Positions 9,518 through 21,878 of a stretch of 42,500 bases of DNA are shown one piece after another. Below the pieces are notes generated by a model. The model had not been told where the DNA came from, ran no database searches, and saw only the letters and a list, made by a program, of their open reading frames with translations. A program made the position numbers and the translations under genes. The stretch spans positions 1 through 42,500 of the forward strand of contig MCFG01000467.1 of assembly GCA_002104895.1 (NCBI GenBank). The letters are read 5' to 3'. The first letter of the stretch is position 1. Each line of letters begins with the position of its first letter. The DNA comes from Anaeromyces robustus (taxonomy: Eukaryota > Neocallimastigomycota > Neocallimastigomycetes > Neocallimastigales > Neocallimastigaceae).

Positions 9518-10073
9518 TAGTATAATTTTAATTTATTTTTTATTTAAAATTTGTTTTATTAGAATATAGTTTTATTAATTATTAAAAATTAATAATAACT
9601 AATCTTTGTAGTATTTCGAACTACTTATGAATTAATTATTACTAATATATATAAAGTTATAAAAGAATAAAAGCACAAAGAAAAATATTTTAACTAAAGA
9701 TTTTACACCTATTTATACTTTTTGCGGAAAAATAGTTTTAAAAATAAAAGTTCATAAAAAATAATAAAAATTGCTAGAAACTAAGATATTTTGATATAAA
9801 ATGAATCTCATAGAAAAATAAAGAAATATTATATAATTTTTTCTTAAAGTTTCTAATTTTATTCCATGTAATTCTATAAAGAAATACAGAAATAAAATAC
9901 AGAAACAAATACAGAATAAAATACAGAAATTTATAATAAATAAATTTAAAATAAAATTTTTTTATAAAATTTGGAACAAGGTGTGAGTCGAACCCAGAGT
10001 GTTCGCCCAGATGGTCATAGTTACTAACCACTAGACCATGGTTACTATTTTACTAATTGAGAGATTCGTTACA
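9518..10073 (-). repeat. LTR relic starting TGTAACGAATC, minus strand
   Basis: On the minus strand it begins TGTAACGAATC at 10073, preceded by a purine-rich run. It carries a tRNA-like block (about 9977-10044) and a TATA-like TATAAATAG (9717-9709), and ends in sequence also found at 318-356. The same first ten bases start the LTR at 37356. The minus-strand ORF over 9774-10031 is a chance reading through this LTR. Confidence 0.6.
9977..10044 (-). other. tRNA-like module inside LTR, copy 1
   Basis: The minus strand shows an A-box-like TGGTCTAGTGG (10038-10028) and a B-box-like GGTTCGACTCA (9994-9984) with tRNA-like spacing. The D-arm text resembles a Glu/Asp tRNA. Acceptor and T stems do not pair well, so this is not a functional tRNA gene. 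It could be an internal Pol III promoter-like element or a captured tRNA fossil. See the second copy at 37265-37335. Confidence 0.6.
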
Positions 10074-10203
10074 CCAAGGTCCAAAGTCCAAAAAGTCCTA
10101 GTCCCAAAATCAATTTATAATTTTAAATTTTTGAATTTCTTTTATTTAGTCCAAATTCAAATTATTATTCAAATAAATTTTAAAATTTAATTTTTCTTTT
10201 ATT

Positions 10204-10312
10204 TTATTTCTTATCTACGTACTGACCCTCGCTGGTAGGCACAGACGTAAGACCTGCATACAGCTCTTCGGTTGATAAACTGAATGAACAGCAGTACGTA
10301 GATAAGAAATAA
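10204..10312 (+). ncRNA. Conserved folded RNA element, copy A
   Basis: The plus strand folds with a perfect 21-bp closing stem (10204-10224 with 10292-10312). Inside are the hairpin GTAGG/CCTGC (10235-10239 with 10253-10257, one G-U) with a loop carrying CAGACGTAAG, the stem CAGCT/GGTTG (10261-10265 with 10270-10274) and a small CTG/CAG hairpin (10280-10291). Single-stranded core words CCCTCGCTG and ATAAA match copy B exactly. It lies just upstream of a Gypsy-type leader block (about 10430-10630) in the same sense. Confidence 0.7.
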
Positions 10313-10712
10313 TTAAAAGAAATCAAAATTAAACTGAGTGTATATATTAATATATAAATAAATAAATCTTATTATTTACTTATTAATAAGATAATAAATA
10401 AAATCATACAAAAGTTAGAATATTGTTGAAGTGGATAATCGAAATATACTTTTCTTATCAGTGATAGTTAAACAGAAAATATCAGCAATAGGCAAGCGTC
10501 GTTGTTTCATTAACAGAGGTATAGTAGGAGTGATAGTAAGATCCCTAAAGCTTGACAACCACAAGTAATTAAGGTGACGGAACATCTATCACTGGACGAA
10601 AGACTCTGAAGTCAACGTTCTCTTATATATTTTCTGGTACTTTATCTGACCTTATGAACAGAAATGTTCACTTGAAGAATATAGTGGTTAGGTTTAACTC
10701 AGCTTCAGTATA
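10313..10712 (+). other. Gypsy-type leader block
   Basis: No ORF. Positions 10430-10630 share clear words with the minus strand of 35345-35150, notably AACAGAGGTATAGTA, TAAGATCCC, GTGACGGAACAT and GGA-GAAAGAC. There the block lies directly upstream of a gag start, so this is a conserved leader of a Gypsy family. Here the downstream gag is gone and a MULE relic follows. Confidence 0.55.
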
Positions 10713-11572
10713 GCTTGATGGTACATTTTATATTGCACCAACATTTGGTTACCAAGTGTTTATAACAAGAGTATATGCTCCAGAAATAAATAGTTTTTAC
10801 ACTACATCACTATCCATATTAAATAATAAAGAACAATCAACCTATGAATTGTTATTTGAAGAATAAAAAAAAATGCAAGTAAATATAATAATAATATTAT
10901 AATTACACCAAAAATTTTGCATTGTGATTTTGAAAAAGGTATATTCAATGCTGCCATTAAAATATTTCCTAATATAACTATTAAATATTGTGTATGGCAT
11001 TATAAAAGATCGTTAAAAATTCAAAAATATAAATTATGTTATAATGAAGTTGAACATAATAATAATATATATTTATTTTATAAAGCTGTTACAAATTTTC
11101 CTTTTATAAATCCTGAATATATATTTAATATTTAATATTTATAATTATATTAAAAATATATGTCAAGTATATAATTATTTTCATTTTTTAAATTTTTTGG
11201 AATATTTTAATAAGATTTATTTATATAAATATGATATTCAATGTTGGGATTATTATAATGATATAAACCACATAACAAATAATGCTTCAGAATCTTTTAA
11301 CAATTACTTAAAAAAATTGTTTTACAAAAAACCTTCTTTCTATGAATTGATTTATCATTTAAAAAAAGAAGAATCTTTATCTTACAATAATTACAAATGG
11401 AAAATTGGAGGAGTTTGAAAAAAAAAAGAAGAATATTAACAAAAACTGATGAAATCAATGATTTAATTAAAAAATACAAAAAAAGGAATCCGAATTAATT
11501 GATAAGGGGTGTGATAGAAATAATATCATTGATTTATTGTATAAATGTTTATTAGAATTAAATAAGCTCTAA
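10713..11572 (+). pseudogene. Mutator-like (MULE) transposase remnant
   Basis: Reading past stops and frameshifts, the text runs LDGTFYIAPTFGYQVFITR, then KILHCDFEKGIFNAAIKIFP (from about 10907), IKYCVWHYKRSLKIQ, a break near 11136, NHITNNASESFNNYLKK and a C-terminus ending DLLYKCLLELNKL before TAA at 11572. DGTF, HCDFEKG, C-x-x-H and NNASESFNN are the order found in the MULE transposase domain. In-frame stops (for example near 10864 and 11131) and frame changes make it inactive. The second relic at 30512-30836 ends in the same C-terminal text. Confidence 0.8.
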
Positions 11573-12595
11573 ATTTATAAATAATAATTAACTAGAATAT
11601 AGTTTAAATTATATTAATATCAATATCAATATATTTTTTTCTTAATATATTAATAATATTGAATATTTCTGATTATTTTTTATTTAATATTTTAATAATA
11701 TTGAATATTCATTTTGTTATTATTTTAATGATATTGAATATTTTTGAATATTTTTTGAATATTTTTTTATTTATTATTAGTTTTTTTTTAAAGTTTTAGT
11801 ATTTTTTTAAATGTAAATAATATATAAATTATATATATTTTTTATATTTTATATTTTATATTTGTTTTGTTCTATTAAACTTTACTTTTATTATTAATAT
11901 TTTAATAACATTTAATATTCTTTTTTAATTTAAAATAATAATATTTATTAATAAATATATTGATATTTTTCAAACTAAACCAATTCAATGAGAATTAAAA
12001 TTCTTTAATAATCATTATTGAATTAGATTTACATTTTTAGAATAATTATAACAATCAATTAATTATAATTTATAATTTCAGTGATCATCTTCATTTGTTA
12101 TAATTTATATTTACTTAAATCAAATAAACAATTAAACCATAATTCAATTTTTTTAACCACTTTTAATGAGATCGAATTCCAGTTTTTAAAATATCTTTCA
12201 TTTTATATTAAAAATTTTTCAAATCAAAAAAATTTAATAGATTTAATTTTAAAGTGTCTAAAGTTTATTGCTTTTTTATTTATTATTTATTATCATAAAA
12301 ATATATACATATATAATATTGTTTTATTATTTACTATTTATTATTTTATTTATTATTATTCATTTATCAAAAAAATAAAATAAATATATTTAATTTTATA
12401 ATGAATTTTTATTTTTTTTTTTTAATTTTTTTTAGTAATTAAGTAATTATTAAAAAGAAATATTTATTTATTTGTTTATTTTCTATTCATTTATTTATAT
12501 ATATTTTTTATTTTATTTTTTTAAATTATATATTATTTTATTTCATAACGTGGCTTTCTATATTATTTTTTATGTGCCTCATTGCAAAAATTTAA
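11573..12595. other. A+T-rich spacer
   Basis: No gene seen; the ORF at 12081-12383 is low-complexity Ile/Phe/Tyr text. Just after the MULE stop (about 11612-11632) one partial unit ATTAATATCAATATCAATAT resembles the 38-bp satellite beside the second MULE relic. Many TTTAATATTTTAATAATATTG-type words occur. Confidence 0.55.
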
Positions 12596-12596
12596 T

Positions 12597-12714
12597 ATGC
12601 GCCCCATATCATAATGCGAAATGCAACATTGTGAAATGCGGGAGAGTTGCATTTCGCAATGTTGCATTTCGCAATGTTGCATTTCGCAATGTTGCATTTC
12701 GCAATGGGGCGCAT
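12597..12714. repeat. Inverted-repeat block with 4 x 15-bp repeat
   Basis: The 11-bp arms ATGCGCCCCAT (12597-12607) and ATGGGGCGCAT (12704-12714) enclose related GCGAAATGC words and four exact copies of GTTGCATTTCGCAAT (12646-12705). Each unit is itself partly palindromic (TTGC/GCAA). GCATTTCG words also occur at both ends of the second MULE (30049-30058, 31820-31886), so this may be a MULE end or a related non-autonomous element. The chance ORF across it (12472-12732) is not a gene. Confidence 0.75.
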
Positions 12715-12761
12715 AATTATATAAATAATTAAATAAATAAAAATATAATATAAAAATTATT

Positions 12762-13175
12762 TAAAAATTTTTTTTTTATTTAATAATATTTTTTTTATTT
12801 AATAATATTTTTTATTTAATATTTTAATAATATTGAATATTTTTTTTTAGTATTTTAATAATATTTTATTTATTTTTTTTAATTAATAATATTAAATATT
12901 TTTTTTATTTAATAATATTTTTTTACTTAATAATATTTGTTTATTTAATAATATTTTTTATTTAATATTTTAATAGTATTGAATATTTTTTTTTATTTAA
13001 TATTTTAATAATATTGAATATTTTTTTTATTTAATAATATTTTAATAATATTGAATATTTAATATTGAATATTTTTATTTAACAATATTTAATAATATTG
13101 AATATTTTTTTTTATTTAATAATATTTTAATAATATTGAATATTTAATATTGAATATTTTTTGAATATTTTTTAA
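12762..13175. repeat. Degenerate TTTAATAATATT-type satellite
   Basis: Irregular reiteration of words such as TTTATTTAATAATATTTT and TAATATTGAATATTTT over about 400 bases. No coding signal. Confidence 0.7.
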
Positions 13176-13626
13176 TATGTCAAAAATAAAATTAATTCTT
13201 ACCTGTAACAATTTAGGTTTCATATTTTTATATTTAAATAGGAATCATCTTAAACTATTCAATTTTTAGATTTATTTAGTGATATAATAATTTTTTTTTC
13301 TTTTTTGGTATAAGATATCTCAACTAAAATCATAAAAAAAAAAAAAATCATAATTTACTTAAATACACAACGGTTTTCAAACATTTCAAATACGTATGTT
13401 TTTTATATATTAATTCTTATCTATATAATTAAGAGGTTAAATTATCTAAATTTATTAATATTAATATCTTTACTAGTAGAAATCTAGATAATAATTTTAT
13501 TTAATTAATAAAGAGTTTGTTTAGAACGGAAAAAAAAATAAGTAATTTACAAAAATAAATCCACTTTGTTAAAAATTTCAAAAGGCCATTGTCAATAATT
13601 AAAATACTATAAATATAAATTAAATT

Positions 13627-13628
<2 letters not shown>

Positions 13629-13658
<30 letters not shown>

Positions 13659-13747
13659 ATACATAAATAAATAAATAAATAAATAAATAAATACATAAAT
13701 AAATAAATAAATAAATACATAAATAAATAAATTAATAAATAAATTAA

Positions 13748-13838
<91 letters not shown>

Positions 13839-13852
13839 ATATATAAATAAAT
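13629..13852. repeat. (AAAT)n microsatellite
   Basis: About 55 tetranucleotide units with scattered single-base variants. Confidence 0.9.
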
Positions 13853-14840
13853 AAACTTTAATTATTATAAAAATATTGTCATCATTTTTATAATAATAAA
13901 AGTTTATTTATTAGTTTTATTTTATTTTCAAGTTTATTCACAATTTGGTAAATGTAAAGGTTTAAAAAAAATAAGCAAAAAGTATTTATTATTTGTGTTT
14001 AAGCTAAATGCTAATTGTTGGCTTATTAGTAATACAACATTAATTATGTAAATAATAACAATATTTAATAATAAAGATATTTAATTAACGTTTATTAAAT
14101 AAGTTTCATATTTTATTTTCTTTTTATTTCTAACACAATCATAATAATAATAATAATAAATAATGAATAATGATTAAAAATGAATAATGATTAATAATGA
14201 ATAATAATAAAATAATAAATAAATAATTATTATTATTCTTTTTAGAAAAAAAAAAAAAAAGAAAATACTGTTTCATAATATTAATTATTGTATCTTTTGT
14301 TTTACATTATTATATTAAAAATTAATATACAACAATATTAAACTAAAAAAGTTAGTCATTAGTCATAATTATTTTTTTATCTTTTTAATATTATTATACT
14401 AAATAATTAAATATTAAAATATTAAATATTAAAGTTAAAAAAAATTTTTATTATTATTATTATTATTATTTAATATTTAATATTTAATATATCCATTTAT
14501 CTATTTACATTGTAATACAATACATTACAATATAATACATACATTACATACAATACAATATTAATAAATTTAATTAATAATAAAAAATTAAAAAAAAAAA
14601 TATTTATTTTAATTATATATATATATAAAAAATTATATATAAAAAAAAAATAATATAAATAATAATTAAAATAATTTAATTTTTTTTTCTTTTTTTTTTT
14701 TTTTAAAGTAAAATTGTCAATTTTTTTTTTTAAAAAAAAAAATATCAATAAGTTTTTTTATTGATACTTGAAATTTAAATTTAAATTTTAAAATTTTAAT
14801 ATTTAGTATATAAAATTTAAAATTTGAAATTTAAAATCAT

Positions 14841-14850
14841 TATATAAATA
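14841..14850 (+). promoter_or_regulatory. TATA-like element of serpin gene
   Basis: TATATAAATA lies about 95 bases upstream of the ATG. Placement is plausible, but the surrounding A+T content makes chance matches common. Confidence 0.3.
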
Positions 14851-14943
14851 GTTTATAAATTATATAAATAATAATAATAATAAAAGTAATATTATTATAA
14901 TAAATATTTATAATTTTAATTATTTAAATAAGAACTTAAAATC

Positions 14944-16566
14944 ATGAATAATTTGACATTATTTCTTTTAGGATTAATATTCATTAATATACCAGCATGT
15001 TTATCTGCTGATAAACAATGTTTTTCCAAAACATTAACTCCTTCTTACCCATGTTGTAAAGGTGATAAAGTCATCTATACTGATAAAAATGGAGATTGGG
15101 GTGTTGAAAATGGAGAATGGTGTGGTATTGGAGGTGTTTCTTCCGATACTTGTTTTTCTGTTGCTATGGGATATCCATGTTGTAAAAGTAATAAAGTTGT
15201 TTATACTGATGAAAGTGGAGAATGGGGTATAGAAAATAATGAATGGTGTGGTATTGGTGATGGTTTAGATTCCTGTTTTTCTATTGCTCAAGGATATCCA
15301 TGTTGTCAATCCTGTAAAATAAAATATACTGATGAATCTGGTAAATGGGGTGTAGAAGATGGTAAATGGTGTGGTATAAAGGATAGTTGTTCTAAAAATG
15401 TCGAGGATATTATTCAAGGTGATCCTGATTTTGATTTTTCCTTCTTAAAATTAGAAAATAATAAGGAAAATATGCTTTATAGTCCATTATCTATAAAATA
15501 TGCTTTAAGAATGTTATTAGAAGGAGCTGAAGGTAATACTTATACGGAATTAATTAAATTAATAGGAAATGAAGAACTTAATCCATACACAAATATTGAT
15601 AAAGTATTATCCTTAGCCAATGGATTATTCATAAGAGATACCTATTATACTTGTATAAGACCAGAATATATAGATACCTTAAAAGAAAAATATAATGCAG
15701 ATGTTGTAAAAGATGAATTTAAAAGTGCTTATAATGCTAATAAATGGATTGAGAAGAATACTTTAGGTATTATTAAAAATATGCTTAATGATAATATTGT
15801 TCAAAACCCAGAAACTATAATGCTTTTAATTAATGCCCTTGCTATAGAAATGGAATGGTATTCTCCATTTAATTGTAATTATACTAGTGGAACCACTTTT
15901 TATACTGAGGATGATGATGAAACCATAGAAGCAACAATGATGTCTCGTGTAACTGGAGATAATAGTTTATCCTATAGTATCAATGATGATGTTACAGTGG
16001 TTACCATGGATTTAAATAAATATGGCAGTACTCAATTTGAATTTATGGCTATCATGCCAACCAAAGAAAATTTAAGTACTTTTATTGAAAAGGTAACCAA
16101 AGAAACCATTAATGAAATAGATAAAAATCTTATATTTGCTTCTGAAAAACCATATGGCGTAGATATCACCATACCAAAATTTAAATTTAGTTATGATTTA
16201 GGATTAAAAAAAGATTTAAAAAATTTAGGAATAAATGATACTTTTGAAAGAAATGAAGCAAACTTATCAAAAATGGAAAATCCAGAAGAATTAAAGCAAA
16301 ATCTTTTTGTTTCTGATATTCTTCATAAAGCTGATATTGAATTTACTGAAAAGGGAGTAAAAGCAGCTGCAGTAACTGTTGTTGTAATATTACCTGGAAG
16401 TGCAGGACCATCCAATAAAAAAACACCATTATATATTACAATAGATAGACCATTTATGTTTATTATAAGAGATAAAAATACTAAAGATATATGGTTTACC
16501 GGTACAGTATATAAACCAAATTTATGGAAAGATGATCAAGAAAGTTATATTGCCAGAAGATATTAA
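14944..16566 (+). CDS. Secreted serpin with three fungal dockerins
   Basis: 540 aa, intronless. A signal peptide (1 to about 22) precedes three fungal dockerin (CBM10-like) repeats, each C-F-S...YPCC...YTD..G.WG.E...WCGI, at about 26-62, 70-104 and 111-145. These tie proteins to cellulosome scaffolds. A serpin domain runs from about 150 to 530. The reactive-loop hinge reads [10 protein letters not shown] (E469 onward); small residues at P12-P9 are typical of inhibitory serpins. Counting 17 residues from E469 puts P1 near G485 in a PGSAG run, which would favour a protease cutting after small residues, but that is only a count. The conserved DRPFMF and the FTGTVYKP ending are present. Dockerin-serpins are known from Piromyces (celpin) and are thought to protect the cellulosome from proteases. 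The start is well placed, after an A-rich leader. Confidence 0.95.
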   Translation: MNNLTLFLLGLIFINIPACLSADKQCFSKTLTPSYPCCKGDKVIYTDKNGDWGVENGEWCGIGGVSSDTCFSVAMGYPCCKSNKVVYTDESGEWGIENNEWCGIGDGLDSCFSIAQGYPCCQSCKIKYTDESGKWGVEDGKWCGIKDSCSKNVEDIIQGDPDFDFSFLKLENNKENMLYSPLSIKYALRMLLEGAEGNTYTELIKLIGNEELNPYTNIDKVLSLANGLFIRDTYYTCIRPEYIDTLKEKYNADVVKDEFKSAYNANKWIEKNTLGIIKNMLNDNIVQNPETIMLLINALAIEMEWYSPFNCNYTSGTTFYTEDDDETIEATMMSRVTGDNSLSYSINDDVTVVTMDLNKYGSTQFEFMAIMPTKENLSTFIEKVTKETINEIDKNLIFASEKPYGVDITIPKFKFSYDLGLKKDLKNLGINDTFERNEANLSKMENPEELKQNLFVSDILHKADIEFTEKGVKAAAVTVVVILPGSAGPSNKKTPLYITIDRPFMFIIRDKNTKDIWFTGTVYKPNLWKDDQESYIARRY

Positions 16567-17877
<1,311 letters not shown>

Positions 17878-18975
17878 TACTGGTATGTTTTGGTGTGTCG
17901 ACTCTTTCAATAGCAAAAAGTCATTACTTAAGATATAGATGATATCTCTTTGGATAAAAAGTATTATTATGTTCGAAACCCTACTATGAGTACCTTTGCT
18001 CTTTCTCGAGACCTTCAGATACCTCCTATCGCAGGAATTTGTGCTGCTAGAAATGTTAAGTGTTTCAAAAAAATGGAAATTTTTACATTGTATCATTAAA
18101 GATCTTGTTTTACACTATAAAAGAATTAATAGATTTTCTTCTTGGGCGGTTAAATCTAGTACGTTAGTGGATAGACTCAAAAATGAGTCAGTTAGTTGAA
18201 TACAAAGAAATTAAAAATTGGTACTGGAATGATCTTGCTAAAAAAACAAAGAATTAAAGGTAAAAACTATGATAAATATAAATTTTGTGATTCTAAACAT
18301 ATTATTACGTTGGGTTATGAATACCCTTATATTAATTTAGGTATCAAGTGGATAATATGTTAACGCTATGGGTATGCATATAACTCGAAAATAGCCTTTA
18401 AGAGTGGAAAGGTTTCAAAAGAATACCCTTCTTATTGCCCCTGCTGTTAACAAGGTGAGCAATCTTTTGAACATTGAATCTTTGATTGCCTTTTCTTTCC
18501 TCTTATTAGATGAAACTCTCTAAATTTCATCAATGACCTCTTCATCACATTTTCAGACAAAATAAAGAGACACTCTTTATACAACAATTATACCTCAATT
18601 TTAGAGTATGAAAAATATATCAACCATAAAATATATTTATTCCTTTTTGGTGGAACTTCAGCTTTGGAAGAGCTGAACTTCGATAAAGGGGAACGGAAGC
18701 ATTTAATTGAACAATTTTACAAAAGTTCAAAAGGAGCTTCTTGTTCCATACTTTTTGGGGTAGGCGGACTTTTTAACAAAAACATTACCAGTCATATGCA
18801 GCTTTTTGGAGTTGTTATTTGATCGGTATAAATCAATACTCATTATAACTAAGAGTGTCGACGCCGAATCGATAAGACGTAATAAAAGTATCTCGAATCG
18901 CGATATTATTTCAACCATAGGGCCTTCGGAGTCATCTTCTTTTACTAGAGATGATAACGATTCCAAGGGAAAGTT
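17878..18975 (+). pseudogene. LINE (non-LTR retrotransposon) C-terminal remnant
   Basis: A G+C-richer island with decayed coding text. Frames read LQIPPIAGICAARNVKCFKKW and continue into CIIKDLVLHYKRI (about 18016-18120). Further on comes EYPSYCPCC-stop-QGEQSFEH-stop-IFDC (about 18420-18490), which has the Cys-Cys-His-Cys layout of the zinc-finger region after the reverse transcriptase in Tad/L1-type elements. Stops replace residues in several places, so it is dead. No reverse transcriptase core is visible. The assignment rests on motif style rather than a full alignment. The ORFs on either strand here are accidental. Confidence 0.6.
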
Positions 18976-19380
18976 TAGTGGACACTACCACTATCTTTAA
19001 TTTAGATGTTACTTCTTTGTTTTATATTATTTTACCATTTAGAGACCCTACACTGAAATTTTAATTATTTCAGAAATTTATTATATTTTTCTTTATATTA
19101 AATTAATGTTATAGATTTTTAGATATTATTTTTTTTATTTTAATCTATTTTTTTATTTTTTGTACTAAATCTAAATGTATTAATAATTATTTATAATAAA
19201 TAAAAAAAAAAAAAAAAAAGTTACTTATTAAAGAAACTACTACTATAACTAAAATGAAAAAGTTTAGTGAATACAAAGATATTAAAAATTGATAAAATAA
19301 ATAAATAATTCAAGAATAAATAAATAAATAATTATATAAATAAATATTTTTTTAATAGAACATTCTATATTATTAAAACT

Positions 19381-19414
<34 letters not shown>

Positions 19415-20235
19415 TAAATAAAACTTGTATATTCAATAAATAAATAATAATGTTTTTATTATTATTATTATTATTAATTGTTAAATTTATTTTCCCTTGT
19501 TTTACATGTTTTACATAAAATTCCCAACTTCAAGTGTTTAAAAAATTAGTTTAATATATTTATTATGAATTTGTGTTCAATTTTTTTGTTAAATATATTA
19601 ATTTGTATAATTGGTATAATTTGTATAATTTGTATATTTATATCTTTTTATTTATTTATTTCTTATTTTTTAATATGAAAAATATATTAAAAACTCAATT
19701 TTTTTTTTTACTTCTAAATTAATGGTTTTTTAGTTGGTTTTTATTATTATTATTATTATTATTATTAAAAATAAAATAAATAAATACTTTTTTTAAGATT
19801 CCTTTGATTTATATGTTTTACAGAAAATTTCATTACTTTCAACTTCAATTTTTTTGCTTAATTATTTTTTTAAACATTAATTCATATTAAATATATTAAA
19901 TATCATATATATATTTCATTATACTTTATTATATGTTTAATTTAATTAATAATATATTACACTACACTTTTATTATATTTTAATATAAAGATTTTAATGT
20001 AAATCAGATTTCTTATGACTAATTTAATTTAAATTTAATTTATAGTAAAAAAATTTATTTATTTATTTATTTATTCTTTCATTTATTTATTTATTTATTT
20101 ATTTATTTATTCTTTCATTTATTTATTTATTTATTTATTTATTTATATAATACTATAATGAATATCCATATCCATATATAATTAAATTTTCAGAGAGTTG
20201 TTTTTATTTATATTTTTTTTACTTAATATTATTAT
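18976..20235. other. A+T-rich spacer
   Basis: No gene seen. It contains AAT runs (about 19383-19412 and 19741-19766) and ATTT tetranucleotide repeats (about 20056-20144, two blocks split by a TTCTTTCA word). Confidence 0.6.
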
Positions 20236-20718
20236 TTACTTTTCAATATATGATTTACAAATATCCATACAGTAATCCCAATGAGCTGAAGAAGTAACTG
20301 TTACAACTCTAGCGTCTCCGGACTTTTCAAGAGGCTTAAGTAAAAGAAATGTTAATAAAAATGGTGCAAAAGTATTTACAGCCATAGTTTTCTCATGACC
20401 TTCTTCTGTACCTTCCCATTCTCCACAATATTGATTTCCTGCATTATTAACAAGAACATCTAAGTGATCATATTTTGAATTAAATTCATCCACCATATTT
20501 TTAACTTCAGCTAAATATTTTTAAATTAGTTTTATAGTGTCTAAATCAGCATTTTCAAATTCATTTTTAATTTCTTCAACAGTAGTCTTTAATTTTTCAG
20601 CATTTCTTCCATGTAAAATAATTTTATATCCTCTTTTTTTAACTAATTCCTTTACAGCTACTTTTCCAATACCACTAGTAGCACCAGTAATTAAAACAAT
20701 TTTATTTTGAGTTACCAT
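20236..20718 (-). pseudogene. Broken short-chain dehydrogenase/reductase
   Basis: The minus strand from ATG 20718 reads KIVLITGATSGIGKVAVKEL, the Rossmann nucleotide-binding motif TGxxxGIG at residues 11-18, then HGRNAEKL, and reaches an in-frame TAA at 20523-20521. The same frame continues KYLAEVKNMVDEFNSKYDHL, DVLVNNAGNQYCGEWEG (the NNAG motif), MAVNTFAPFLLTF and VVTVTSSAHWD (the catalytic-serine region), then stops at 20236. The YxxxK catalytic pair and C-terminal half are missing, so this is a retinol-dehydrogenase-like SDR fragment that should be inactive. A splice site at the end cannot be excluded, but no following exon is recognisable before the ATTT repeat. Base use is like neighbouring genes. 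Confidence 0.8.
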
Positions 20719-20800
20719 TTATTTTTCTGTGTTCTATTAATATTTAACTTTGTTAAAATAAAAAAACTTTGTTAAAATAAAATTTTTTTTTATCACCTTT

Positions 20801-20837
<37 letters not shown>

Positions 20838-21878
20838 TTCCATATTTATTTTTATTAAAAAAAATGGACCAATTAACAAAAAAGAAAATTTAATTTAAAT
20901 ATATATTTTTATTTTTTTATTAATTATAAAACTTATCAAATAAAATCGTGTTTTTTTTTTTAAATAGTTCTGGATTTTAAAATTTTTATTAATATTCCTT
21001 CTTTAAATAATTAATATTTCTCTTTAAATAATTATTCCACTTTTAATTATATATTACATTATATATTTTATTATATTATTATTATATTTATATTTTTTTA
21101 TTTATTTATTTATTTATTAACTAATTAATTCAAAATTATTTAAAAATACAAAAGGAAAAAAACAAAAAAAAAAATTCATTTTTAATAATTATTTATGTAA
21201 TTATAATATAATTATTAAAAACTTTATTTTATATATTAAAGAATAATAGAATATTTTATAATATATGTAATAAATAATATTATTAAAGATTAATTATAAA
21301 AAATATAAAATATATATATTTCAATTAGTTTTAAAAAAAACTCTATTATATATAAAAATGGCTTAAAATTGTATTTTTAATATAAAAATAAATTAAATAA
21401 AATAATTGATAAAATAATCTATTGTTTATAAAATAATAATAATGTTTATAGAATATATGTTTTATATATATGTTATAGAATAATAGAATATTCTATAAAT
21501 ATATATAAAAATAATTTCATATATTAATTAATTAATTAATTATTAAAGTTTCTTCGTATAACATTTTATTGGCATTTTTTCGCATAAAAAATAAGGAAGA
21601 TGTGACACAAAAAAAGAAAAAAAAAATAAATAAATAGAATAAATTTTACCAAAAAAAAAAAATTTTTTTTCCAAAAAAAAAAAAAAAATTTTTTTCATAA
21701 ATATATAAATATATTTAAATATTTATATATCATATATAAATATTCTTTATATTATATAATATAAAAATAAAAAATATAAAATAAAAAAATAAAAATATAA
21801 AATAAAAAATATAAAATATAAAATAAAAGTATTATAATTTTCTTTCTATTATTTAAGTTTTTTTTTCCTTAAAAAAAA
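20719..21878. other. A+T-rich spacer upstream of M3 peptidase gene
   Basis: No gene seen. It contains a long T run (about 20802-20832), ATATA-rich text and A+T palindromes (for example near 21650-21760). It presumably contains divergent promoters, but none is distinguishable. Confidence 0.55.

Larger units (their letters stand above)
13176..14943. other. A+T-rich spacer upstream of serpin
   Basis: No gene seen. It contains an AAAT tetranucleotide microsatellite (about 13629-13852, with interruptions by ACAT), shorter AAT runs (about 14140-14230) and mixed poly-A/T. A TATA-like TATATAAATA lies at 14841-14850, about 95 bases before the serpin ATG, and is a plausible core promoter. Confidence 0.6.

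Noticed and set aside
9774-10031. 85-aa ORF on the minus strand
   Set aside because: Runs through the tRNA-like block and A+T-rich body of an LTR relic; no protein-like composition.
2847-10312. Hammerhead ribozyme for the folded RNA
   Set aside because: CTGAATGAA and CTGAAAGAA resemble CUGANGA but have an extra base, and no GAAA/UH partner elements are in place.
12081-12383. 100-aa ORF after the MULE relic
   Set aside because: Composition is Ile/Phe/Tyr/Lys noise, with no similarity to MULE or any family.
12472-12732. 86-aa ORF with repeated VAFRN
   Set aside because: The repeats are the 15-bp tandem repeat read in one frame; the rest is A+T noise.
14497-14748. 83-aa Lys/Phe/Ile-rich ORF on the minus strand
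   Set aside because: Homopolymer-driven reading in the serpin's upstream spacer.
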